This document shows, piece by piece, positions 17,495 to 25,605 of a stretch of DNA of 47,831 nt. A program made the position numbers and the translations under genes. The notes beneath the pieces were generated by a model. The model saw nothing but the letters and a program-made list of their open reading frames with translations. It was not told the DNA's origin and searched no databases. Source of the stretch: an uncultured Desulfobacteraceae bacterium (lineage in GTDB: Bacteria > Desulfobacterota > Desulfobacteria > Desulfobacterales > Desulfatirhabdiaceae); assembly GCA_903953895.1 (NCBI GenBank), contig CAJBLH010000061.1:1-47831 (forward strand), read 5' to 3'. Position 1 is the stretch's first letter, and every line of letters begins with the position of its first letter.

Positions 17495-20296
17495 GTGGAT
17501 TCTGTTGATAAACGCTTTGTTGTCGGGATCGATCTAGGCACCACCAATTGCGCCGTCGCCTATGCAGACCTGCAGGGAGGAAAAGACAGCGGCACAGATA
17601 TCCGATTGTTCAAAATCCCCCAGTTGACCGGGCCAGGGGAAGTCTCGCGGCTTGCGGTGCTGCCATCTTTTCTCTATCTTCCCGGCGATTATGACCTGTC
17701 TGCCGAAGCTGTTCAACTGCCCTGGTCCGTTTCTGCTGCGGATTCCGATCTGCCCCGGGTTGTCGGTGCATTTGCCAGGGATCATGGCGCCAAGATTCCG
17801 TCCCGTCTGGTGTCTTCAGCCAAAAGCTGGCTTTGCCACCCCCATGTCGACCGCAGAGCCCGCATCCTGCCCTGGGGCTCTGCAGGCGGTGTCTCCGGCA
17901 TCTCTCCGGTTCAGGCAACGGCCGCCTATCTGGCGCACATCCGGGCTGCCTGGAACAGCTTCCGGGGAGAGGATGAAGATCAGTATCTGGAACACCAGCT
18001 CATCGTTTTAACCGTTCCGGCGTCATTTGATGAAGTGGCCAGAGAGCTGACCGTGGAAGCCGCCGCCGCCGCCGGCCTGAATGCTGTCACCCTGCTCGAA
18101 GAGCCAATAGCCGCATTCTATAGTTGGCTGATCCGCAACGAAAACCGCTGGAATCGTTTCATCTCTCCCGATGAACTCATTCTGGTCTGCGATGTCGGCG
18201 GCGGCACCACCGACTTTACCCTGATTTCTTTGAGGGAAGCCGCCGGCAGCCCCCGGTTCGAGCGTATCGCTGTCGGCGATCACTTGATTCTGGGCGGAGA
18301 TAATATGGACCTGGCGCTTGCCCGAAGCATTGAAATGCGCCTTGGCAAAAATGCGATGCTGACCGGAGACCGGTGGAAAACGCTGTGCCATCAATGCCGA
18401 CAGGCCAAGGAAATGCTACTCGACAATAAAACCGCCTCCCGGAAGATAACGATCATGGGAGAAGGCAGCCGCTTGATCAGCGGAACCCTTTCCGCTGATC
18501 TGGATATTGCCGGAGTCGAATCGATTCTGGTGGATGGTTTTTTTCCGCTGCTGGACCCCGATCCCAATCCGCCGGCCCATGCTTCCCGAAAAGGCATCAC
18601 GGAATTCGGCCTGCCCTATGAGCCGGAACCGGCCATTACCAGACATCTGGGGTGGTTTCTGAGCCGGCACCAAGCCGATGTCTCCCACTCTCCGCAAATG
18701 ACGTTTCGCGCCCCGGACTGCATCCTTTTCAATGGCGGCGCCTTGAAACCGCAGGTTATTCAGGAGCGTATCCGACAGGCCATTCGCCACTGGTTCGGCC
18801 AGGATGATCCTTCATTGCCGCGGGTACTCAACAATCCGGACCCGGATCTGGCCGTGGCCCTGGGCGCCGCGTACTACGGGCTCGTCAAGACCGGTCGCGG
18901 GGTACGGGTCGGCAGCGGCAGCGCCCGGTCTTATTATATTGGCGTCGCCACCCCTACGGCCGGTGCGGATCAGGCCGTCTGCCTGGTAGAGCGCGGACTC
19001 GATGAAGGCAGCCGGATTCAGCTTGAAGACCGGGACTTTCAGGTTTTGACCAATCAGCCGGTCAGCTTTGATCTATACAGTTCCAGTTTTCGCTCCGGCG
19101 ACCGCTGCGGACAACTGGTGACCGTGGATGATTCCCTTACCCGGCTGCCGTCGATTCAAACCGTCATCCAGTATGGCAAAAAAGCTGAGCAGATCCGTAT
19201 TCCAGTAGCCATCGAAGCCGGCTACACGGAAATCGGAACCCTGGCTCTGGGATGTCATTCCCGAATCAGCGATCACCGATGGAAACTGCAGTTTCAGCTT
19301 CGGGATGCCGTAAATGCACCCAAAATCGCCGATTCGGAGGTGTTCGAGACATCCCAGGTCGAGGCGATTCACGATGTTCTACGAACGGCTTTTTTGCAGC
19401 CCGTATCCGGCCCCGTGCTGAACTCGCTGGTCAAAGACATTTCCGGTATCATCGAGCGGCCCCGGGAAAAATGGCCGCTTTCGCTGATCCGCAGCATGGC
19501 CGACGTATTGCTTTCCCTGATTCAGGCGCGTCTGACCGCCCCGGATTTTGAAAGCCGGTGGCTGAACCTTTTCGGGTTCTGCCTGCGACCCGGTTTCGGA
19601 GACGGGTTTGACGGACACCGCATCAAGGCGATCTGGAAGATTTACAAACCCGGCCCGGTTCACAGCCGGCACAGCCAGGTCCGGTCCGACTGGTGGATTC
19701 TGTGGCGCCGGATCGCAGGTGGCCTGAGCGCCGGGCACCAGCGCCAGTTCTTTCAGGATTTGACGCCTTATCTGTTTGCCCCCAAACCGATAAGGCAGCG
19801 TACCGCTCCTCAGGAATATCTGGAGATGCAGATGGCGGCCGCCGGCATGGAACGCCTGGCCGTTAAGGACAAGATACGACTCGGACAATTGGTCCTCACC
19901 GATCTTCAGTCCAAAAATCCCCGGCCTCAGCAGTTCTGGGCATTATCCCGAATCGGCGCCCGAGAACTATTGAATGGTCCGATCGACCGGGTCATTCCAC
20001 CGGGACTGATCCAGGGCTGGGTCGAAGCCCTGATAACGGGCAACTGGGCGGATCATGGACCTGTTGGCCAGGCGCTCCTTCATCTGGCCCGAAAAACCGG
20101 TGATCGGACACGGGATATGGACTCCGCTGTTATCGATCGGATCAGCAACCGGCTGTCCGGAAGTGGATTTTCATCAGATCAGCTTCGGGTCCTCTTTGAA
20201 GTCATCCCGCTTCGGGAGCAGGAAACCAGCGCCATTTTCGGCGAGGGTCTGCCATCCGGACTGATTCTACAATACGGCGCCGGCAGTGTGCATTGA
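17495..20296 (+). CDS. Hsp70-family protein with C-terminal DUF3731-like domain
   Basis: A DnaK-related protein of 933 residues, far longer than DnaK. The N-terminal actin-like ATPase is clear: phosphate-1 GIDLGTTNCAVAYAD, the connect region LLEEPIAAFYSWL, phosphate-2 CDVGGGTTDF and an adenosine loop near FNGGALKPQV. The C-terminal third (from about residue 640) lacks a DnaK lid. It contains segments such as SRWLNLFGFCLRPGFGDGFD that match my memory of the DUF3731 domain of 'DnaK-related' proteins. The frame opens at 17312 inside the previous gene; GAGGAG at 17483-17488 and a GTG at 17495 define the start. No DnaJ or GrpE gene is nearby, and its client is unknown. Confidence 0.9.
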   Translation: MDSVDKRFVVGIDLGTTNCAVAYADLQGGKDSGTDIRLFKIPQLTGPGEVSRLAVLPSFLYLPGDYDLSAEAVQLPWSVSAADSDLPRVVGAFARDHGAKIPSRLVSSAKSWLCHPHVDRRARILPWGSAGGVSGISPVQATAAYLAHIRAAWNSFRGEDEDQYLEHQLIVLTVPASFDEVARELTVEAAAAAGLNAVTLLEEPIAAFYSWLIRNENRWNRFISPDELILVCDVGGGTTDFTLISLREAAGSPRFERIAVGDHLILGGDNMDLALARSIEMRLGKNAMLTGDRWKTLCHQCRQAKEMLLDNKTASRKITIMGEGSRLISGTLSADLDIAGVESILVDGFFPLLDPDPNPPAHASRKGITEFGLPYEPEPAITRHLGWFLSRHQADVSHSPQMTFRAPDCILFNGGALKPQVIQERIRQAIRHWFGQDDPSLPRVLNNPDPDLAVALGAAYYGLVKTGRGVRVGSGSARSYYIGVATPTAGADQAVCLVERGLDEGSRIQLEDRDFQVLTNQPVSFDLYSSSFRSGDRCGQLVTVDDSLTRLPSIQTVIQYGKKAEQIRIPVAIEAGYTEIGTLALGCHSRISDHRWKLQFQLRDAVNAPKIADSEVFETSQVEAIHDVLRTAFLQPVSGPVLNSLVKDISGIIERPREKWPLSLIRSMADVLLSLIQARLTAPDFESRWLNLFGFCLRPGFGDGFDGHRIKAIWKIYKPGPVHSRHSQVRSDWWILWRRIAGGLSAGHQRQFFQDLTPYLFAPKPIRQRTAPQEYLEMQMAAAGMERLAVKDKIRLGQLVLTDLQSKNPRPQQFWALSRIGARELLNGPIDRVIPPGLIQGWVEALITGNWADHGPVGQALLHLARKTGDRTRDMDSAVIDRISNRLSGSGFSSDQLRVLFEVIPLREQETSAIFGEGLPSGLILQYGAGSVH

Positions 20297-20374
20297 TGGA
20301 ATGAGTAGCTATCTTCTTGACATGTCAAAATAAAATTGTTAACCGTAAACATTTTCGAATTCGGAATACGCGAA

Positions 20375-20429
20375 AAAAGAACCGCGGCATACAGCGAAAA
20401 TGGCGTTTCGCGCAGACCGCGGTTCTTTT
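20375..20429. terminator. 13-bp inverted repeat with nested hairpin ahead of the response-regulator gene
   Basis: AAAAGAACCGCGG (20375-20387) and CCGCGGTTCTTTT (20417-20429) are perfect reverse complements. Inside them GCGAAA (20394-20399) pairs with TTTCGC (20406-20411). A-run and T-run edges give U-tracts on both strands, so it may act as a bidirectional terminator closing the Hsp70 operon, or as an attenuator in the leader of the REC-LuxR gene, whose ATG is 34 bp downstream. The rest of the 166-bp gap shows nothing else. Confidence 0.65.
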
Positions 20430-20462
20430 AACAATCTTTCGAAAAACGAAAGGAATGGCACC

Positions 20463-21440
20463 ATGAAGTCAGTGACATCTGCAAGCAGTCAAACCGCAGA
20501 AAACAAGACTTTGGAAGCAACTGCTCCAGACGGGCGGACGGAGGGCCCACCAGACCATCGCATCACTGTTGTCGATGATGATTCGATTATCTGCGACATC
20601 ATGGAAGCCATGATCGCTTCCTGGAATTTCATCCCCTATATTCTGCCCGAGCCTTATCTTCTGGATGAGCTGATTGAAAACGGTGCTTCCACGGATATTT
20701 TTCTCTTGGACATGCGGCTTCCGAATGGATCGACGATAGACTGGATACCCCGGATACTGAACGTTTTTCCCGAAGCCAAAGTCATTGTCATGACCGGCTA
20801 TGCGGATACGGAAACCGTCATCGAGGCAATCCGCTCCGGCGCCTTCGATTTTCTTCAGAAACCGATCGCAATGGAATTGATGCGGCATTCCCTGGATCGG
20901 GCAATTCAAATGCAAGAAAGGGAACGCCGTGAAAAACTGATGGTTGCAGACCTTCAGCAGAAGCATTCCCAACTGCTCGAGCAGAAACAAAGGCTGGAGT
21001 TTCTGAATGAACGCCTTCTCGATACGAACCGGGCATTTTCAACACTGGCTCAGAATCTGGATTTTGAGCGTGTCGATATTCTGAATCGGATATCGCATAA
21101 AATCGAATCCGGGCTCATTCCGGCCGTAGATAGGCTGCGCTCAGACCATCATCTGGCCCGATACGCCATCGAACTGGACATCATCATCGACATGCTGCGC
21201 GAAATCACTTCCGGAACTAACGATACGGTTTCCTCGGTACTGACGACCACCGAATCCCGTGTGGCGTCCCTTATCAAAAAAGGCATGACAACGGAGAAAA
21301 TCGCCGATCATCTTTTTATTTCCGTAGATACGGTCAAAACACACCGGAAAAACATCCGGAAAAAACTGAATATCACAAACTCCCAGAGCGGTTTGAGGGA
21401 TTTTTTATTGACCAAGCCAGAGAGTCCGTCCGTCTGGTAA
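20463..21440 (+). CDS. response regulator, REC - coiled coil - LuxR-type HTH
   Basis: A DNA-binding response regulator of 325 residues. The receiver domain (about residues 30-155) has the acidic pocket VVDDDS, a phospho-acceptor Asp in FLLDMRLPNGS, the switch Thr in VMTGYAD, and Lys in LQKP. A heptad-like linker of roughly 90 residues follows (EKLMVADLQQKHSQLLEQKQ). The C-terminal LuxR/GerE helix-turn-helix is GMTTEKIADHLFISVDTVKTH. The frame is open from 20400, but ATG at 20463 with AAGGAATGG fits better and leaves the 20375-20429 hairpin outside the gene. No kinase is adjacent. It converges on the exopolysaccharide operon, which it might regulate (inference). Confidence 0.88.
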   Translation: MKSVTSASSQTAENKTLEATAPDGRTEGPPDHRITVVDDDSIICDIMEAMIASWNFIPYILPEPYLLDELIENGASTDIFLLDMRLPNGSTIDWIPRILNVFPEAKVIVMTGYADTETVIEAIRSGAFDFLQKPIAMELMRHSLDRAIQMQERERREKLMVADLQQKHSQLLEQKQRLEFLNERLLDTNRAFSTLAQNLDFERVDILNRISHKIESGLIPAVDRLRSDHHLARYAIELDIIIDMLREITSGTNDTVSSVLTTTESRVASLIKKGMTTEKIADHLFISVDTVKTHRKNIRKKLNITNSQSGLRDFLLTKPESPSVW

Positions 21441-21463
21441 TCGCGTCGGGCCTCCGGTAGTCC

Positions 21464-22276
21464 TTATTTTTTTGCTTCCAGGCGCTGAATCAGGGGGCTC
21501 ATATTCGGCACCACTCCGACAACAGGAATGTTCAGGTACCGGGAGACCTGTCTTTCGGTACTGAAAGACGGGTCCATCCACTCTGCAATCCCTGCCGCAA
21601 TGCACCAGATCATCAGGGATACCAACAGAATCACCATGGCTGGAAATAACCGATCCATCCGCCACATCGACCGGTGTTCCAGTACCTGCATCTCCCCTCC
21701 CAACGCAGCCGGCTGGAGCGTGGCAGGCATCTCTGTTCCCGCCGCATTCTGTGGCTGGGAAGCGCCGCCTGTTTCCATGTTCCTGTTCTGATTCCTCATG
21801 GTGCGAACGATTCCCTCTTTTGATCGATTCACCAGACGCTGCGCGTAATAAGTAACAAAAAACCTTCCCTGACTCATATCCGGACCGTAATACCCCACAT
21901 GAACGGCGTCATCGCTGTCCGGTTTCAGCATTAAACTGGATTCGATCATTCCTTTTAAATCCCGCAAATCCGTCGCTTCCTTGGGTCCCGTAACTGCACC
22001 TTTCAGAATCTGTTTGGTAAGTTCCATCATGGCAAAATCGTCCAGAAACAATTCAGCAGGACGCGAAAGCAGCTCGGCCATCGGCAAACAATCCACCGGT
22101 GTGCGGGAAAGGGCAATGGGCGCAGTTTTCTGGACTGCAATTTTCTGAGTAACGGAAAATCTGTCCGGCGACGCCCCGGCAGCCAGAAGGTAAACAGCCA
22201 AAGGCAATAACACCAACGGCAGCCACTGCTTGATTCTCTGCATGCCGTTACGATACCGTTTGAAATAATAGCGCAT
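21464..22276 (-). CDS. small Wzz-like (polysaccharide co-polymerase) membrane protein
   Basis: A protein of 270 residues with a membrane segment near residues 18-36 and another near 210-232, and a periplasmic region between. The sequence after the second helix (STERQVSRYLNIPVVGVVPNMS) matches the cytoplasmic end of Wzz chain-length determinants, but the long coiled-coil core of normal Wzz is missing. It lies 27 bp after the CpsD-like ATPase gene, so the two may form a co-polymerase/ATPase pair. It is the last gene of the exopolysaccharide strand and converges with the REC-LuxR gene. The family assignment rests mainly on topology and the C-terminal motif. Confidence 0.6.
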   Translation of the reverse strand: MRYYFKRYRNGMQRIKQWLPLVLLPLAVYLLAAGASPDRFSVTQKIAVQKTAPIALSRTPVDCLPMAELLSRPAELFLDDFAMMELTKQILKGAVTGPKEATDLRDLKGMIESSLMLKPDSDDAVHVGYYGPDMSQGRFFVTYYAQRLVNRSKEGIVRTMRNQNRNMETGGASQPQNAAGTEMPATLQPAALGGEMQVLEHRSMWRMDRLFPAMVILLVSLMIWCIAAGIAEWMDPSFSTERQVSRYLNIPVVGVVPNMSPLIQRLEAKK

Positions 22277-22303
22277 AAGCCACCTCTTTGATCTGAATGT
22301 TTC

Positions 22304-22954
22304 CTACATTCTGCTTTTCCAGTTATTCACCACCACCCCAGCCACCTTTGCGCCGGAGCTCTCCAGCCTCACCTGAGCCTGTTTGACCTGCTGGCGGGGA
22401 GTCACACCGGTCAGTACCACCATAATCGTTGCATCACAGGCGCTTCCGATAACAACCGGGTCTGTCATCCGCCTGTTGGCCGGAAATACCGACGCCGTAT
22501 CCACAAGGAGTACATCATACATTTGCCTGGCCTGATTGAGTATCTCCCGGGCCAGGCCGGCATACTCGGCGCCGGAATTCTCGCCACTTTCTTTCAAGAC
22601 CGGTGCGGTCAGAACATCCAGATGAGGTATCCCCGAAGGGCGGATCCGCCCTATCAGATTTTTGTCTTGGGCATACTGCTGCAGGTCCCACGCGGGAGTC
22701 AATCCGAAACACGGATGCAGACCCGGAGAGTACCAGTTCATGTCGATTGCCAGAACCCGTTTGTCGCCGCTTCGGGCTGCCAGCAGTCCCAATCCTGCCG
22801 TCAGCGTGGTCTTGCCTTCACCCCATGCTGCGCTGGTAATCATCCAGCAGACAGGCGGCTGCCGATCCATCAAGGACGTTATGCCCGCCAAAATCCGATT
22901 GGCTTCCGCCAGCTCGGAAAACACTTGAACAATCTTTTTTTCGGTAAACTCCAT
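22304..22954 (-). CDS. CpsD/Wzc-like P-loop ATPase of exopolysaccharide synthesis
   Basis: A cytoplasmic ATPase of 216 residues of the MinD/BY-kinase fold. Walker A is SAAWGEGKTT (about residues 41-50), Walker A' is VLAIDMNW, and Walker B is VLLVDTAS. It lacks the Tyr-rich C-terminal tail of an autokinase, so it may be a regulatory ATPase rather than a tyrosine kinase. Its ribosome-binding site AAGGAG lies within a possible hairpin (22962-22979). It is separated by 180 bp from the BY-kinase gene and adjoins the small Wzz-like gene. Confidence 0.8.
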   Translation of the reverse strand: MEFTEKKIVQVFSELAEANRILAGITSLMDRQPPVCWMITSAAWGEGKTTLTAGLGLLAARSGDKRVLAIDMNWYSPGLHPCFGLTPAWDLQQYAQDKNLIGRIRPSGIPHLDVLTAPVLKESGENSGAEYAGLAREILNQARQMYDVLLVDTASVFPANRRMTDPVVIGSACDATIMVVLTGVTPRQQVKQAQVRLESSGAKVAGVVVNNWKSRM

Positions 22955-22961
22955 AGTATCT

Positions 22962-22979
22962 CCTTTTTTCTTAAAAAGG
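22962..22979 (-). promoter_or_regulatory. hairpin overlapping the ribosome-binding site of the CpsD-like gene
   Basis: On the + strand CCTTTTT (22962-22968) pairs with AAAAAGG (22973-22979). On the - strand mRNA the A-rich arm contains the AAGGAG ribosome-binding site of the gene starting at 22954. The stem is AT-rich and weak, so modest or temperature-dependent translational control is possible but unproven. Confidence 0.35.
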
Positions 22980-23004
22980 GGTCATTGATTCAATGGGAAT
23001 CATG

Positions 23005-23101
23005 ATATGCTGAGCGGATGCAATCTTTGGGCTGTCAAAACTCGCACGCCGGGCCTCTCCCGGAGACAGAGAGAGTTCAGGACTATGACCGCTCAACATA
23101 T
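23005..23101. repeat. long-arm imperfect inverted repeat in the 180-bp gap between the two ATPase genes
   Basis: ATATGCTGAGCGG (23005-23017) and CCGCTCAACATAT (23089-23101) are reverse complements at 12 of 13 positions and enclose 71 nt. The enclosed part includes a smaller hairpin, CCGGG (23049-23053) with CCCGG (23059-23063). It does not match any riboswitch consensus I can recall. It may mark the end of the main operon or a leader of the ATPase/Wzz-like pair. Confidence 0.45.
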
Positions 23102-23134
23102 GTGGTCACAAGGACGCAGTGATAACCATAAAAA

Positions 23135-23956
23135 TCAAGGCGCCGGTTTCAGCGGATAACCGTAAGTCTTAGCATCGTAGTCACGGATGTCACTGTTGTA
23201 GCGGTTGATCACAAAACCTAGAAATTTTTCTCTTGGAATCATTTCGACAGCCCTTTCAACATCTTCCATCGATGTTTTGCCTGCCTGAACCACCATCAGT
23301 ATCCCGTCCACCAGAGACGAAAAAATCAGTGCATCCGATCCGCTGAGAAGCGGGGGAACATCGAAAAAAACATATCGGTCCGGATAGCGGTTTTTCATTT
23401 CCAGAAAAATCGCTTTCATCTTTGGTGATCCCAGCAACTCAGCGCTGTTCTGGAGCGTCCTGCCCCCAGAAATCAGGGTGAATTTTTCAATGCCTGGCCA
23501 GATCACGATTTCATTCATCGGTACATCTTTCATCAGATGATCGACCAGGCCCAGCCGGCTATCGATGCCCAGCATATCATGAATATGCTGCTTTCTGAGA
23601 TCACAGTCCACCAGAAGAACGGTCTGGCTGAATTCCTTTGCAAAGGTCAGGCTCAGGTTGATCGCTGTCAGTGTCTTGCCCTCTGCTGGCAGCGCGCTGG
23701 TGATCATGATCGTGTTCCAGCCCTTCTCCCGGGTCTGGTTCAGAATCTTGGTGCGAAGTACCTTGTACGCCTCAAGAGAGGGCGCGCCCGGCAGTACTGC
23801 AATGCACCGGTTTTCGGCGGCTACCTGGGGATCCAGCCGGATGGGCCGGGATGCTCCATATGAAGGGTTCACCCATCCGGCATTCTCTTTTCCTTGACGG
23901 CCGTCCTCTTCCAGCCCATCTCCTCTTGACTTGTCTTTTTTGAATCTTCCGAACAT
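23135..23956 (-). CDS. BY-kinase-type tyrosine autokinase of the exosortase/EPS system
   Basis: A cytoplasmic bacterial tyrosine kinase of 273 residues that would partner the adjacent Wzz. Walker A is SALPAEGKTLTA, Walker A' is VLLVDCDLRKQ and Walker B is YVFFDVPPLL. The C-terminal tail has several tyrosines (RYNSDIRDYDAKTYGYP), a plausible autophosphorylation cluster. The frame opens at 24016, overlapping the wzz end, but ATG at 23956 follows AGGAGG and gives the expected N-terminus MFGRFKKDK. It is the last gene of the main block before the 180-bp gap. Confidence 0.9.
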   Translation of the reverse strand: MFGRFKKDKSRGDGLEEDGRQGKENAGWVNPSYGASRPIRLDPQVAAENRCIAVLPGAPSLEAYKVLRTKILNQTREKGWNTIMITSALPAEGKTLTAINLSLTFAKEFSQTVLLVDCDLRKQHIHDMLGIDSRLGLVDHLMKDVPMNEIVIWPGIEKFTLISGGRTLQNSAELLGSPKMKAIFLEMKNRYPDRYVFFDVPPLLSGSDALIFSSLVDGILMVVQAGKTSMEDVERAVEMIPREKFLGFVINRYNSDIRDYDAKTYGYPLKPAP

Positions 23957-23975
23957 TTCCCCCCTCCTGATAGGT

Positions 23976-25541
23976 TCACAAATCAAGCCGTCTGGCAATT
24001 TTGGCCCACAAAACATCCAGGTCCATCACAAAGAAATGGAACACCGCAATTCCGGCTGCAATCGCTGACAATACGCAGCAGATAACAACAACCCGCTTTA
24101 TCCGCTGCCGCTTTTTGTCTCTCCAGGTAACGATTTCCGGTATACCACCCAGCACCGGCAGTCCCATATTTTTGGTAAGGGTCGTGACACTTCGAACAGA
24201 TCGATCCGAAAATTCCCTGATCGCAGCCACACCGACCCCGGCCCCGATACCCAGAACAAAACCTATCAATAGAACAGCCGGAATATTGGGTTTCACCGGT
24301 TTTTCCGGTAGTCGAGCCGGATCGATGAGATTGAAGCGCTCCCCCATCTGTCCTTTTTCAAGACCCTGGGCAACCTTGGCTTCCATGGTCTTGCGGATCA
24401 AGTCGTCGTATTTGGTCTGGGTATTGTTTCGCTCGGAAATCAATCCCTTATAGACCTCATCCACCTTCGGTGTCGCCTCGAGCCGGCGCTGGTATTCCGC
24501 CTGCTTTCTTCGCATATCATCAATCTGCCGCCGGATGGATTCGGCATTAGCCTTCAAGCTGGCCAGTTGGGAAGTCAGGGCAAGATAGGCAGGATTGTTG
24601 GGTTTTTCATGTGCAGTCGTTCCCGATGATGAAGCCTCCAACCGCTCCTCGAGTTTGGCGATTTCAGCTCGAGTTTTGATGACATCCGGATATTTATCAG
24701 AATACCGACTTTCGATCTGAACGAGCTTGGCTTTCAATTCTCGCAACAGGGCTTTATCCTGGTTGTCCGTTTCCGAGGGAATGCTGCTGAGCTGGCTCTG
24801 AAGGTCGCTTTCCTTTTCTCTCAGGCTTCTCAGCATATCTGTCAACTGGGAAATATCTCGGTCGGTCCGATCCAGGGCCTGAAGGTTCACTTGAAGCATC
24901 TCGGGCAGCGCATCCATGTTTTTACGTTTGAAAACAGAAAGATCGGCATCGATTTTCAGGAGCTGATCCTTCATGTTCTGGGATTCCTCTTCCAGAAACT
25001 TGAAAGTGCCCGCGGTCTGTTGTTCCCGAACCTTCAGGTTTTCTTCTAAATACAGTGAGGTAAGTACTCCTGCCACCTTCTGAACAAGTTCCGGATTTTC
25101 ACCGTCATAGGACAAGGAAAAGGCGATGGTGGCAGCAGATGGTCGGCCGGTCCGGCTATCCATCACATCGGCACTGATCGTCTTGAAGGCAATGTCCTTT
25201 TTCATCTTGTCGATGACTTCTTCAGTCGTCTTGGTCCTGCGCAGATCCGGATAAAGATTGAACCTGTTGACAATTTCCAGTAGTTTTGTGGAAATCATTA
25301 CCCGCTGGTTGATGACCTGAAGACGTTGATCTGCAAACCCAGTTACTGTTGAGGCGACAAAATCACGCGGGATTTCCTGCTCCTCGATCAAAATTGTCGA
25401 TGTGGACCGGTATGTCGGTGGCCAGACAAAAGCTGCAACCGCAGCAATGGTAAAAACGATCAGCGCCGGTATCACCAGACTCCACTTGCGTCGTTTGATG
25501 ATGGCAACATAGTCCTGAATACTCGTAATTTCTTCCTGCAT
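23976..25541 (-). CDS. Wzz-family polysaccharide chain-length determinant (XrtA-system type)
   Basis: An inner-membrane polysaccharide co-polymerase of 521 residues that sets chain length together with the BY-kinase. It has an N-terminal helix near residues 20-40 (SLVIPALIVFTIAAVAAFVWPP), a long periplasmic coiled-coil region (about 170-390), and a proline-rich motif with a C-terminal membrane helix (RLPEKPVKPNIPAVLLIGFVL, with IGFVLGIGAGVGVAA as its core). A cytoplasmic end with a second hydrophobic stretch follows. It fits the longer Wzz group found in exosortase-linked loci. It starts 64 bp after the barrel gene. Confidence 0.9.
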   Translation of the reverse strand: MQEEITSIQDYVAIIKRRKWSLVIPALIVFTIAAVAAFVWPPTYRSTSTILIEEQEIPRDFVASTVTGFADQRLQVINQRVMISTKLLEIVNRFNLYPDLRRTKTTEEVIDKMKKDIAFKTISADVMDSRTGRPSAATIAFSLSYDGENPELVQKVAGVLTSLYLEENLKVREQQTAGTFKFLEEESQNMKDQLLKIDADLSVFKRKNMDALPEMLQVNLQALDRTDRDISQLTDMLRSLREKESDLQSQLSSIPSETDNQDKALLRELKAKLVQIESRYSDKYPDVIKTRAEIAKLEERLEASSSGTTAHEKPNNPAYLALTSQLASLKANAESIRRQIDDMRRKQAEYQRRLEATPKVDEVYKGLISERNNTQTKYDDLIRKTMEAKVAQGLEKGQMGERFNLIDPARLPEKPVKPNIPAVLLIGFVLGIGAGVGVAAIREFSDRSVRSVTTLTKNMGLPVLGGIPEIVTWRDKKRQRIKRVVVICCVLSAIAAGIAVFHFFVMDLDVLWAKIARRLDL

Positions 25542-25605
25542 AATTCCCCAGTGGATTACAGAGTTAAGAAAAACGTTCCGTTTATTCCGTGGTTTCTACC
25601 CTTTT

